Of a stretch of DNA of 22,488 bases, positions 1 to 6,600 are shown in pieces. Both the position numbers and the translations under genes were made by a program. The notes under the pieces are model-generated. The model saw nothing but the letters and a program-made list of their open reading frames with translations, was not told the DNA's origin and searched no databases. How positions within the stretch are numbered: position 1 is the stretch's first letter; each line of letters starts with the position of its first letter. The DNA is taken from IMG/VR virus record IMGVR_UViG_3300042357_000266, positions 1-22,488 of that record. The stretch is one strand, 5' to 3'. Origin of the DNA: a virus.

Positions 1-158
1 AGTTCGTACTTCTCGATCAAACAATCGACTACCTCAGTCACCGGAGTGGGGTAGTGGTTCAGGATGTCATCGCCCCCGACATCACTGATCTCCAGCAGGA
101 CTCGACGTTCCAGTTCTCGGGCTAGTTCAGCCAGCCACTCCAACTGCGGGGCGGTCAT
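1..158 (-). CDS. hypothetical protein, 3' end outside window
   Basis: The first 52 codons of a leftward gene are visible; the rest lies beyond the left edge. It starts with ATG at 158-156, inside an ATGA overlap with the stop of the VWA-domain gene. A near-perfect Shine-Dalgarno (AAAGGAGGTGA) sits directly upstream within the end of that gene, so the two are probably translationally coupled. The visible residues are acidic and leucine-rich (begins MTAPQLEWLAELARELERR) and look helical. I do not recognise the family. Being the next gene after the MoxR-VWA pair, it may belong to the same operon. Confidence 0.75.
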   Translation of the reverse strand, partial: MTAPQLEWLAELARELERRVLLEISDVGGDDILNHYPTPVTEVVDCLIEKYE

Positions 159-1768
159 TGCGTCACCTCCTTTCCCTCGTCCGGGATGTAGCAAGTCGTA
201 GCCCACTCAGGTGTGGGCAAGTCTTGGGTCAGTGCGATGATCAGCTGGGGCTTGATCTTGGTGGACGGCCAGCCCGTGCCACCGTCCGTTGCCAGCACGA
301 TCACCGTGGGGTTGTGCTTCTCGATGGCGTACTCGATCAGCATCACCATGTCGGTGCCGCCGCCGCCGGGCATCTCGAACTGGTCGGTCAGCTTCGACAC
401 CTTGGTGTCCGACTGAACCCTCATGTCGCCGCAGATAACCGGGAAATCACCGAGAGCCCGCAGCCCCTGAGCAATCACGTTCAGGGCTTTCACCTTGCAG
501 AGAGTGGTCATCGAACCACTCGTGTCCACGATCACCACTGCCTTGGGGGCGAACTTCCGCTGGCTCTTGAGCAGCGGGGAACCAGCGGGCATCGAGTGCT
601 GCCGCCGGTTGGGACGGGAGTAGGTGTAGTCCACCGCTCCCCGTGGGGTACTGGCAGCGAGAGCAGCTACCGCCCGGAGCTTTGCCCAAGGGTCAGGCTG
701 GGGACGGAGCTTGTTCCTGATCGTCTCCTTCAGGCAGCCGGGTACGTTCCCGATGCCGGGCTGCCACGGTCGGCTCTCCTGTTCCTCGATCCGCCGCTCG
801 ACGTCTTCGAGAAGCTGGTCCTCGATGAACGTATCCCAGTTTGGATTCGGCGGTTCCTCGTACTCACGAGGTTCGTTGTCGGCACAGCTGCCGTCACCGA
901 TCCGGGTCAGGTCTTCGTAGGCGGGGCGCTTGCTGGGCTTGTCGTCTTCGACCGGGGTGCCGAAGTCCCCGTAGTCGTCGTCTCCCTGATCCTCTCCCTC
1001 GCCATCCGCCTCCTCGTCTCCATCATCACTGCTCTCGTCGCCATCACCATCGTCGTTCTCCTCGCCGGGCTCACCCTCATCGCTGTCCTCCTCGCTCCGC
1101 TCGCAGTCTTCGTCGGAGTCATCGCCGCTGTCTTCCGACTCGGTGTCGGGATCGAACTCCTCGTCGTCTTCGCTGGGCTGGTGGAAGTCGCCGCCTTCCT
1201 CGTCACCCTGCTCGTCGTCCTGCTCTTCATCGCCCGGCTGGCCCGGTTCCTCGGGTGGCGGTGCATCATCCTGCTCGGAGATGATGTTGTAGATTTCCTG
1301 AGGTGAGAGGTTCCGTTCGAGTGCCGGGTACCGCTCCTTCATCAGGGGGTAGGTGATGCACGAACCGCCCTCGATCTGCGGGGCATGGTGGGCAATCGCC
1401 TCCATCAACTCCCAGATCACGACGTCGTAGGCTACGTTCAACCGCTCCCGCTGGAGACGGGTTGGCGTGGCACCGATGATGTCCTTGCTCCGATGGCAGT
1501 GCCTCAGAATGAGGTGCCATGCCTCGTGAAGAACGACGTAACCACCCTGCTCAAGGGTGAGGGTATCGACGAAGGCAGGATCGAAGTACATCCTTCCGTA
1601 CTTGTCCACTGCCATCGTGCCAATACCGGGACGCTCGACCATGACCAGCGAGTAGACGTAGCTGGACAGGTACGGTGCGTACTGGTGAGTCATCATCCGA
1701 AAGTGAGCAACCCGCTCACGCATCGACAAGCCCTGAAGGTCTGTCTCCGCATTCACTGCTGCGTTCAT
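155..1768 (-). CDS. VWA-domain protein with N-terminal metallopeptidase-like (DUF2201-type) region
   Basis: 537 aa. The N-terminal part (about residues 20-165) carries HEAWH at 81-85 followed by RHCHR, the zincin-like signature of the metallopeptidase-like domain found in front of VWA-like domains (DUF2201 type). Residues 170-270 form an extremely acidic Asp/Glu/Gly/Ser linker. The C-terminal third is a von Willebrand A-like domain: MIDAS motif DTSGS at 415-419, then GGGGTDM with a candidate Thr ligand at 472, and ATDGG with Asp 495. In cellular genomes such proteins are encoded beside MoxR AAA+ ATPases and are thought to act as substrate or ligand adaptors; here the MoxR gene lies two small genes upstream. 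The start at 1768 is set by an ATGA overlap with the preceding gene and an AGAGGAAG ribosome site. Whether the HEAWH site is catalytic cannot be judged. CobT is a weaker alternative because nothing else cobalamin-related is present. Confidence 0.9.
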   Translation of the reverse strand: MNAAVNAETDLQGLSMRERVAHFRMMTHQYAPYLSSYVYSLVMVERPGIGTMAVDKYGRMYFDPAFVDTLTLEQGGYVVLHEAWHLILRHCHRSKDIIGATPTRLQRERLNVAYDVVIWELMEAIAHHAPQIEGGSCITYPLMKERYPALERNLSPQEIYNIISEQDDAPPPEEPGQPGDEEQDDEQGDEEGGDFHQPSEDDEEFDPDTESEDSGDDSDEDCERSEEDSDEGEPGEENDDGDGDESSDDGDEEADGEGEDQGDDDYGDFGTPVEDDKPSKRPAYEDLTRIGDGSCADNEPREYEEPPNPNWDTFIEDQLLEDVERRIEEQESRPWQPGIGNVPGCLKETIRNKLRPQPDPWAKLRAVAALAASTPRGAVDYTYSRPNRRQHSMPAGSPLLKSQRKFAPKAVVIVDTSGSMTTLCKVKALNVIAQGLRALGDFPVICGDMRVQSDTKVSKLTDQFEMPGGGGTDMVMLIEYAIEKHNPTVIVLATDGGTGWPSTKIKPQLIIALTQDLPTPEWATTCYIPDEGKEVTQ

Positions 1769-1998
1769 ACTTCCTCTTCTGTGTTGGTGCCTTGGTTGAA
1801 ACCGATACGAATCAACGCCCGCTCCGCTGCCTCGACGTTCAGCATCCGACTCTCCCGGTCGGCACCGAACCTGTCTTCATCCCATGTGTGAAGCAGCATG
1901 GTGTGAAGGGCAGTCACCGCTTGGTCGATGGCGAGCAGCTCATCGAACGAGAGACGCTTGTACCTCTCGTCCTTCTCCCGTCTGCCAGTAGGTGGCAT
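1765..1998 (-). CDS. small hypothetical protein between MoxR and VWA genes
   Basis: 77 aa, starting MPPTGRREKDERYKRL. I chose the ATG at 1998 because it forms a TGATG junction with the stop of the upstream gene and has GAGGAGGA just before it; an alternative start 27 bases further upstream would overlap that gene without such a site. The protein is charged and probably helical (FDELLAIDQAVTALHTMLLHTW, quoted here in two halves: FDELLAIDQAV and TALHTMLLHTW). No motif is recognised. It ends in an ATGA overlap with the VWA gene, so it is produced together with that partner and may serve the same complex. Confidence 0.75.
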   Translation of the reverse strand: MPPTGRREKDERYKRLSFDELLAIDQAVTALHTMLLHTWDEDRFGADRESRMLNVEAAERALIRIGFNQGTNTEEEV

Positions 1999-2345
1999 CA
2001 GTCCTCCTCGTTGTCCTTGATCCACTCATCCACGAACTCTTGGACGTAGCTGTTCACCTCACCCCGAAGACGGGGGTAGATGACGATCCTCTCCGGGGTG
2101 ACTTCATCCGGCGGCATGGTGATGTCACTGCTCCGCGTCACCTCCCCCTCGATGTTGGCCTCGATGCTGTCTTCGGAGTGGTCGCAGCTGTCGAGGATCG
2201 TCTCGAACAAGTCCTCGTCACCGCTTTCGACCAGTGCGTCGAAAGCCAACCGGGCCTGCTCCAGACTGGCAGCCTTGATGTTGACGTACATCTCATCGAC
2301 TCGGGTCACCGCAACCAGTGCGGTGTAGGTCTTCCTGTCATCCAT
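1998..2345 (-). CDS. small acidic hypothetical protein
   Basis: 115 aa, starting MDDRKTYTALVAVTRVD. The open frame continues upstream, but the extra residues are Arg/Pro-rich read-through and would overlap the MoxR gene, so ATG 2345 is preferred; it lies 22 bases after the MoxR stop. The ribosome site is weak (AGAAAG). The sequence suggests a small alpha/beta fold: a strand-like start (TYTALVAVTRVDEMYVNIKA, read as two strands), a helix with EQARLAFDALV, and an acidic C-terminus (EWIKDNEED). No family is recognised. Position between MoxR and VWA genes suggests a role with that module. Confidence 0.75.
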   Translation of the reverse strand: MDDRKTYTALVAVTRVDEMYVNIKAASLEQARLAFDALVESGDEDLFETILDSCDHSEDSIEANIEGEVTRSSDITMPPDEVTPERIVIYPRLRGEVNSYVQEFVDEWIKDNEED

Positions 2346-2367
2346 GTGCGGTGCTTTCTGTTGGGGT

Positions 2368-3525
2368 TCAGGACCGGTTGTTGGGGCGAGCTTCAGCCGG
2401 GATGGTCTTGCCGAAGGCAGTGATGATCTCTGCCGACCGGCGGGGCAGCGGGCTACCCTCGGGACGAGCAGAGACAAGGGGCTTGAGCTGAGTCAGCACA
2501 AGATCCTTGGCATGCTTGCCGACGTTGTTACAGAACAGATCGACGGCAGCATCGAGACGTGCCTCGCTGTAGTTCTGCTTGAGAGCAGCGACAGCACTGA
2601 CCAACAAGGCAGAGGCAAGGTCAACACGATTGCGGTCAAACGTGTAAGTCTTCTCCCCCTTGAGGACAGCCTCGACATCGACCAGATCCAGGTGGGCAAC
2701 GTGCCGCAGCAGGTTGCTGCCGACCACCTTGCCGACCGTGCCGTGTGCCAGCTGGCTCATCACCCCGCCGGGGGCACCAACAGAATCAGCTGCTGCCAGC
2801 ACATCCCGCAGTGTCATCCAGCTGCGGTAGGTGGGGTACGAGTTCTCCTCGTCGCTATCCGGCGGGGCATGCTCTCGATCGTTGGAGTTCTTGTCGAGGT
2901 AGCTGGTGATCAGGTACCCCCACTTCTCCTTGTACCGCTCCCAGTCGGAGGGCAGGGTGGGGATCCAGTCCTCACCGAACTTGTCGGCCGAGGACTGCAT
3001 GCCGATCTTCCAGCTTTCGTAGTTGATCTTGAAGTCGATGTGAACGAACCGGTTCGCCATCGCTTTCTCCAGCGGCGTGGCATTGGGAGCCCACTTGCTG
3101 GGGTTGGCGGCACCCATCAGCCAGTTGTCCGGGTGGATTTCCAGCTGCCCGATCCTGCGGTTGGCGAACACCAGCTGGAGGGGGGCTCGGGTCGCTGGCC
3201 CAGTGCAGGTGAACTCGTCGGCCAGCAGAATGCACCCCGGTTGCTGGAGTCGGTGAGCCCAGTACGGCGGGATGTTCAGGAAGAACTCCGCTGCGGACAT
3301 GGCATTCCGCTTGATGTCCGGCAGGCCACCGACATCCTCGGGCGGCATCGAACTGCCGATGAGCAGGAGGAACTCCCTGCCCATCCTCCTTGCCATGTGG
3401 ATGGTGCTTGCGGTTTTGGACTGACCGGGAGGCGACCACATCATCACATTGCGGCGGGCCTGAGCCACGATCCAAGCGGCCACGTTGTTGCAGGCTTTCG
3501 TCCAGAGAGAGTCGATCTTGTTCAT
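2368..3525 (-). CDS. MoxR-type AAA+ ATPase
   Basis: 385 aa from the ATG at 3525, which has a TGGAGT ribosome site 6-7 bases upstream; the longer open frame to 3576 runs into the intergenic repeat and is unlikely to be translated. Walker A is SPPGQSKT at residues 31-38, with Ser replacing both usual glycines of GPPGTGKT. The MoxR-like segment PPEDVGGLPD is at 61-70, Walker B CILLADEF at 98-105, sensor 1 GAANPS with Asn 141, and a candidate arginine finger in ANRFVH (Arg 159). The C-terminal region is a helical lid. MoxR ATPases form hexameric rings that use ATP to remodel or activate client complexes, usually with a VWA partner; such a partner is encoded immediately downstream in the same operon. 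CobS-like naming is possible but no cobalamin gene supports it. Confidence 0.92.
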   Translation of the reverse strand: MNKIDSLWTKACNNVAAWIVAQARRNVMMWSPPGQSKTASTIHMARRMGREFLLLIGSSMPPEDVGGLPDIKRNAMSAAEFFLNIPPYWAHRLQQPGCILLADEFTCTGPATRAPLQLVFANRRIGQLEIHPDNWLMGAANPSKWAPNATPLEKAMANRFVHIDFKINYESWKIGMQSSADKFGEDWIPTLPSDWERYKEKWGYLITSYLDKNSNDREHAPPDSDEENSYPTYRSWMTLRDVLAAADSVGAPGGVMSQLAHGTVGKVVGSNLLRHVAHLDLVDVEAVLKGEKTYTFDRNRVDLASALLVSAVAALKQNYSEARLDAAVDLFCNNVGKHAKDLVLTQLKPLVSARPEGSPLPRRSAEIITAFGKTIPAEARPNNRS

Positions 3526-3542
3526 GCAAAACTCCAGTCGGT

Positions 3543-3560
3543 GTGAGGGGAACGCTGAAC
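3543..3560 (-). promoter_or_regulatory. pyrimidine-rich leader motif before the MoxR gene
   Basis: On the minus strand this reads GTTCAGCGTTCCCCTCAC, a diverged copy of the leader GTTCRGTTYTCACCYTCAC that precedes four other leftward genes. It ends about 17 bases before the MoxR start, with the TGGAGT ribosome site between. Function is unknown; a 5'-UTR or promoter-proximal element is the simplest reading. Confidence 0.5.
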
Positions 3561-3602
3561 CGGAACCGTGGGCCACCCCGAAGGGGTAGCGGGCGATCGA
3601 TC
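3561..3602 (-). repeat. GATCGATC / CCCC-TTC-GGGG intergenic element, copy A
   Basis: Minus-strand order: GATCGATC overlapping the stop of the 299-aa gene, then ACCCC-TTC-GGGGT (hairpin core 3576-3586 on the plus strand), then CCCACGGTTCC. The same arrangement occurs four more times (see 4891, 7347, 8146, 8240). The stem is only 5 bp and no U tract follows, so it is not a convincing terminator; an mRNA processing, stability or protein-binding element is more likely. Confidence 0.75.
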
Positions 3603-4500
3603 AGAGACCGAGGTCATCGACCACCGTGTGGGCATCGACTGCCCCTTGAACCTTGGTCACCGCATCACGCAGTCCGGTGAGGGTGACACCAAGGATCCGC
3701 TCGTACCGAGCGATCTTGTCAGCCATCGCTTGGAGTGCAGCGGTCCTGCTCTCCTTGCCATTGGCCCGCTGCCTGCCGATGGTCTTGAGACCCTCCTCGA
3801 TGGCGACAAGAGCCTCGTCGATCTCCGCTTGGAGAGACTGAGCCACAAGCCTGTAGCTCCGTTCTCCGGGACGCAGCTCGAACTTGGTGATGGTCAGCTC
3901 GACCCCACCCTGAGACTTCTCCAGCTCGTCAGCCAGCGGCTCGAACTGGGTCATCGCAGACTCGGGCAGGAAGTACACACCCCCTGCCTTGCGGCAGAGG
4001 ACACCACCCAAGTAGGCCACCACTCGGGAGATGCAGCTGGACACCATCGGAGTGGGGTACCAGTCCAACTGTTGGAAGAAGACAGCGGTCATCTTGTCTT
4101 CGATCAACTGCTGGTTGGAACCGATGTTGAAGTACCTCGGATTGAACTTGGCGATCTTGATCCTGCCAACGGACTCATCGAGGATCACCGAGAGCATGAA
4201 GTCATGCTGATTCTCGGTGTCACCGGGGTGCCGCTGGACAACCTCAAAGCCCTTCACATCAGACCGCAGGGGGTTGATGTCGATGGGCAGCCCCCGCACC
4301 TTGAGGTTGGCTGCCTCAATGAACCCGCCGAGCATCTCTTTCATGCTCGCCGGGATGGTGCTTGCCTTGGGGGCAAGGCCACCCAGACCCACAGAATCCA
4401 GTGCATCACGCAGGCTCGTGACCTTCATCTGGCCGGGGTTCCACCACAGGAAGCACCCATCCTGCCCGCTTCCGTCCACCGAGATTGCCGTCGCTGCCAT
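3601..4500 (-). CDS. 299-aa hypothetical protein upstream of MoxR
   Basis: 299 aa, start ATG 4500 with CAGGAGAT 9 bases upstream. I do not recognise the family. The N-terminal two thirds look globular and mixed alpha/beta (FLWWNPGQMKVTSLRDAL near the start, later RIKIAKFNPRYFNIG and FFQQLDWYPTPM). The C-terminal third, from about residue 215, is helical and charged (AEIDEALVAIEEGLKTIGR). No catalytic motif or membrane segment is seen. It is followed by intergenic element A and then MoxR, so it is probably co-transcribed with the MoxR-VWA module and could supply a substrate or third component. Its first 95 bases overlap the end of the upstream 95-aa gene in another frame. Confidence 0.88.
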   Translation of the reverse strand: MAATAISVDGSGQDGCFLWWNPGQMKVTSLRDALDSVGLGGLAPKASTIPASMKEMLGGFIEAANLKVRGLPIDINPLRSDVKGFEVVQRHPGDTENQHDFMLSVILDESVGRIKIAKFNPRYFNIGSNQQLIEDKMTAVFFQQLDWYPTPMVSSCISRVVAYLGGVLCRKAGGVYFLPESAMTQFEPLADELEKSQGGVELTITKFELRPGERSYRLVAQSLQAEIDEALVAIEEGLKTIGRQRANGKESRTAALQAMADKIARYERILGVTLTGLRDAVTKVQGAVDAHTVVDDLGL

Positions 4501-4693
4501 CGTGGTTGATCTCCTGTCGAGTGGGGATACGCTTGGGACGCTTGCCGGGCTTGCACATCAAGCAACCGGACAACTGACAGCCGAGCCTCGTCTTCCGGTA
4601 CTTGCCGCTGTTGGCGGGCTCGCAGCTGTAGAGCTGGCGATGAAGACGGGACCGCCGCTTGGTTATGTGTTCTTCCTGATGGAAACGCCTCAC
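4406..4693 (-). CDS. small basic Cys-containing protein
   Basis: 95 aa beginning at GTG 4693, in a GTGA overlap with the preceding 55-aa gene and with AAGGAGG placed 7 bases upstream, which strongly supports the start. The first 60 residues are Lys/Arg-rich with cysteines arranged as GCQLSGCLMCKPGKRPKR, suggesting a small metal-binding or nucleic-acid-binding protein. The last 30 or so residues lie inside the start of the 299-aa gene in another frame and have shadow-like Gly/Arg/Pro composition. Either the overlap is genuine or a sequencing error hides an earlier stop. No family is recognised. Confidence 0.6.
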   Translation of the reverse strand: MRRFHQEEHITKRRSRLHRQLYSCEPANSGKYRKTRLGCQLSGCLMCKPGKRPKRIPTRQEINHDGSDGNLGGRKRAGWVLPVVEPRPDEGHEPA

Positions 4694-4857
4694 TCCTGTG
4701 CCTCCTTCTTCAGTGTCCGGGTGCTGTCAATACATGGACCAGAGAACGCAAAGGTCTGGAGTTCGCCGTTCACATCCTCCATCCACGAGCTGGAGTCGGG
4801 CTTCTCTGCCCGCTCCGTCGTGATGTAGGACTTGAGCTTGATCCGCTTGGCTTTCAT
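4690..4857 (-). CDS. small hypothetical protein (55 aa)
   Basis: 55 aa starting MKAKRIKLKSYITTERAEKP. ATG 4857 has GCAGGAGAC just upstream, and the 34-base leader before it begins in intergenic element B. The protein has a basic N-terminus and an acidic middle (SSSWMEDVNGELQTFAF). No motif is recognised. It ends in a GTGA overlap with the 95-aa basic protein, indicating coupled translation. Confidence 0.7.
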   Translation of the reverse strand: MKAKRIKLKSYITTERAEKPDSSSWMEDVNGELQTFAFSGPCIDSTRTLKKEAQE

Positions 4858-4890
4858 GTCTGTCTCCTGCTGGGTGAGGGTGGTGCTGCC

Positions 4891-4935
4891 GGGGAACCGT
4901 GGGCTCCCCCGAAGGGGGCCGCACGGGATCGATCG
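4891..4935 (-). repeat. GATCGATC / CCCC-TTC-GGGG intergenic element, copy B
   Basis: On the minus strand, GCGATCGATC starts 5 bases after the stop of the zinc-finger-like gene; CCGTG, CCCCC-TTC-GGGGG (4906-4918) and CACGG follow. CCGTG and CACGG can pair outside the core hairpin, giving a two-tier stem with an internal loop. This is the most complete copy of the family. It forms the first part of the 5' leader of the 55-aa gene. Confidence 0.8.
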
Positions 4936-4940
4936 CTCTA

Positions 4941-5159
4941 CTACCTGGCCCGCCGGTACGCTCGCTTGGCTCGCCGGATTTCCTCCGGGTTGGTGCCAAC
5001 ACGAACGATCGCACCGGCGGTCTTGTGTCCGTACTCCATAAGCACGAACGCATGCCCCTCGGAGGAGCAGGACTTGCAGGTCAGCGGCCTGCCTGTTTCT
5101 TCGAGGTACTCGGCACGGTCTTTGTCCAGCTGGACGTTGCAGTACATGCACTCTGGCAT
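4941..5159 (-). CDS. small four-cysteine protein, DksA/TraR-like zinc finger possible
   Basis: 72 aa starting MPECMYCNVQLDKDRAEYL. Two CxxC pairs (CMYC near residue 4 and CKSC near residue 27) are separated by 20 residues, close to the C-x2-C-x17-C-x2-C finger of DksA/TraR proteins, which act on RNA polymerase. The intervening DRAEYLEETGRPLTCKSC resembles that finger in style, but the coiled-coil arm of DksA is absent, so the assignment is tentative. The C-terminus is Arg-rich (EEIRRAKRAYRRAR). ATG 5159 forms a TGATG junction with the upstream stop and has AGGGGGTGA before it; GTG 5162 is a less likely start. Confidence 0.75.
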   Translation of the reverse strand: MPECMYCNVQLDKDRAEYLEETGRPLTCKSCSSEGHAFVLMEYGHKTAGAIVRVGTNPEEIRRAKRAYRRAR

Positions 5160-5548
5160 CACTTCACCCCCTGACTCTTGAGGTAGGCGAGGAACTCGTC
5201 GCCGTGGGCCTGACAGAATCGGACGAGCTTCTCGATCTGGGCGTAGTACAGGTACGCCTTGCTGAACTTGCTGAAGAGGATGTTCAGGTACCCCTTCTCC
5301 TTGGCACGGTTCATCTCGAAGGGGAATCCGGGGAAGTGCATCTCCACCTTCTCCACCGGGGGCCGGTAGGTCTTCGTCTTCTCAGGGGTTTGCACCTCCA
5401 CCACCCGCTCGACGACGGGCTGGGGGCTGGGCTGGACGGGGAGTGAGGGAGCCACCTGCGGGGCTGGCGTTTCCTTGGTGGTGGTGCTGGAGAGCAGGTC
5501 GTCCATGAACATCTGCTCGAACTCGCTGGCAGTCTTGTCGTGAGCCAT
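5159..5548 (-). CDS. hypothetical protein with Pro/Val-rich middle (129 aa)
   Basis: 129 aa from ATG 5548 (MAHDKTASEFEQMFMDDLL). The frame is open upstream, but that part is an unlikely hydrophobic/Phe run lying in the leader. The N-terminus is helical and acidic, residues 25-60 are a Pro/Val/Thr-rich linker (APQVAPSLPVQPSPQPVVE), and the C-terminus looks folded (VEMHFPGFPFEMNRAKEKGY then helices to AYLKSQGVK). The ribosome site is modest (AAAAGG). A leader-motif copy lies at 5566-5584. No family is recognised. It ends in a TGATG junction with the zinc-finger-like gene. Confidence 0.8.
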   Translation of the reverse strand: MAHDKTASEFEQMFMDDLLSSTTTKETPAPQVAPSLPVQPSPQPVVERVVEVQTPEKTKTYRPPVEKVEMHFPGFPFEMNRAKEKGYLNILFSKFSKAYLYYAQIEKLVRFCQAHGDEFLAYLKSQGVK

Positions 5549-5738
5549 AGGTAAGAACCTTTTCTGTGAAGGTGAAAACGGAACGAACGGACAGACACAA
5601 ACGGGAAAAAAGAAAAAGGCCAGCCGCCCCGACCAGAGCAGCGACCACAAGGATCACTGCTCCAGCCAGGACGACTGGCCCTGCACTGACAATCAACGCG
5701 ACGAGGATCAGCAAGGCGTAGACAACGTGTGGAATCAC
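5382..5738 (-). CDS. possible two-helix membrane protein, overlapping the next gene
   Basis: 118 aa if translated from GTG 5738, which overlaps the stop of the coiled-coil gene as GTGA. Residues 5-45 contain two hydrophobic stretches (VVYALLILVALIVSA and VVLAGAVILVVAALVGAAG) typical of a small hairpin membrane protein, followed by an Arg-containing tail. Nothing else covers 5549-5734, so this is the best explanation of that space. Against it: there is no clear Shine-Dalgarno, and the last 167 bases overlap the 129-aa gene in another frame, where composition becomes shadow-like. A small holin-like or superinfection protein is conceivable but unsupported. Confidence 0.4.
   Translation of the reverse strand: MIPHVVYALLILVALIVSAGPVVLAGAVILVVAALVGAAGLFLFSRLCLSVRSVFTFTEKVLTYGSRQDCQRVRADVHGRPALQHHHQGNASPAGGSLTPRPAQPPARRRAGGGGANP
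5566..5584 (-). promoter_or_regulatory. pyrimidine-rich leader motif before the 129-aa gene
   Basis: Minus strand GTTCCGTTTTCACCTTCAC, ending 17 bases before ATG 5548. It nearly matches the copies before the genes starting at 6992 and 7296. If the membrane-protein frame is real, this motif lies inside its coding sequence. Confidence 0.6.
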
Positions 5739-6424
5739 TTGTCAGCGGTGAGCCGGGCGACCGTGGCAGAGAGGTTCTCGATCGACCTGACCAGCATCAG
5801 CCCACGCTTCAGGCTGTCGTCGAACCGCTCGACCATCTGTTTGTGGACCTTGAGCAGCTCCGCGTTGTCTGCCCTGAACTGCTGGTTCTCGTCGCGGAGA
5901 ACCTCGCATTTCTCGTTCACCAACTTGTTGGCATCGAGGAGTAGCTCGTTCTCTTTCTTGAGCTGCTTTGCCATCTCGGACCAGTCGCGGTGGGTCTTCT
6001 TGTCCTCGTAATACTCCTCGTTCGACAGCCTGAGGGTTGCGTTCTCCCCCCTGATCTGCCTGTTCTCAAGCTCAAGCTGAATGACCCTGTCTGCCTTGAT
6101 CTTCAGTTCCTTGGCGGTACGCTCGGCATCGGCCTTGAGCTTGTCGCTTTCAGCCTTGAAGTCTGCCCACAGCTGGCCGGTCTGGAACTTCTCGACGATC
6201 TTGATGAACGTCTCGATGGTCTTGTTCTCGGGGTAGCATTCCCGGACCATCTCGGCCAGATGGAGATTCGCAAACTCCAGCCGGTCCCGATCCTTCCACA
6301 GCTCGTCGATCCGGGTCTCCCGAGCCTTGATGATCCTGGTGAGACGCTCACCGATCGAGGACTCGTCGCCCACGTTCGACCGCTTGGTGAGTTCGGGATT
6401 GTCCACGGGTTCGTTGTTGTCCAT
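5735..6424 (-). CDS. coiled-coil protein
   Basis: 229 aa, starting MDNNEPVDNPELTKRSN. Almost the whole chain after residue 20 is predicted by eye to be helical, with heptad-like hydrophobic spacing and a very high Glu/Lys/Asp/Asn content (for example ELENRQIRGENATLRLSNEE and ENELLLDANKLVNEKCEVL), so long coiled coils are likely. No enzymatic motif is seen. ATG 6424 has GAAGGAGG upstream and forms a TGATG junction with the 58-aa gene. A structural or scaffolding role inside the infected cell is an inference only; similarity searches would be dominated by generic coiled coils. Confidence 0.88.
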   Translation of the reverse strand: MDNNEPVDNPELTKRSNVGDESSIGERLTRIIKARETRIDELWKDRDRLEFANLHLAEMVRECYPENKTIETFIKIVEKFQTGQLWADFKAESDKLKADAERTAKELKIKADRVIQLELENRQIRGENATLRLSNEEYYEDKKTHRDWSEMAKQLKKENELLLDANKLVNEKCEVLRDENQQFRADNAELLKVHKQMVERFDDSLKRGLMLVRSIENLSATVARLTADK

Positions 6425-6600
6425 CAGTTCCCTCCTTCGATCTTGGTAAGAGACACCTCTCGAACACGCCAGCCGTCAGAGGCTTCGATGCCCCCCGAAC
6501 TGGCAAAGAACTTCCTCGCTGCCGCTTCAGTCTTGAAGTAGTGGTTCACCCAGAGGCTTTCACCAAACTTCTCCAGCTCCAGCTGTACCCTCCAGACCAT
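6424..6600 (-). CDS. small hypothetical protein (58 aa)
   Basis: 58 aa starting MVWRVQLELEKFGESLWVN and ending EVSLTKIEGGN. It fills the gap between two larger genes exactly, with TGATG junctions at both ends and a very strong GGGAGGTGA ribosome site, so it is real despite its size. Its pattern is strand-rich at both ends with a central helix (TEAAARKFFAS), compatible with a compact alpha/beta domain. No family is recognised. Confidence 0.8.
   Translation of the reverse strand: MVWRVQLELEKFGESLWVNHYFKTEAAARKFFASSGGIEASDGWRVREVSLTKIEGGN

Noticed and set aside
158-1306. Long plus-strand open frame (382 codons) opposite the VWA gene
   Set aside because: It mirrors the acidic linker of the VWA protein; the strand opposite Asp/Glu codons gives Leu/Val/Ile-rich sequence without stops. 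No ribosome site, and all neighbouring evidence is on the minus strand.
155-3525. Cobaltochelatase CobS/CobT pair
   Set aside because: An AAA+ ATPase plus an acidic VWA protein recalls CobS/CobT, but the HEAWH N-terminal region fits the metallopeptidase-like VWA partners of MoxR better, and no other cobalamin gene is present.
2344-4509. Plus-strand open frames of 400 and 313 codons opposite the MoxR and 299-aa genes
   Set aside because: The minus-strand frames have Walker motifs, good ribosome sites and coupled junctions; the plus frames are compositional shadows.
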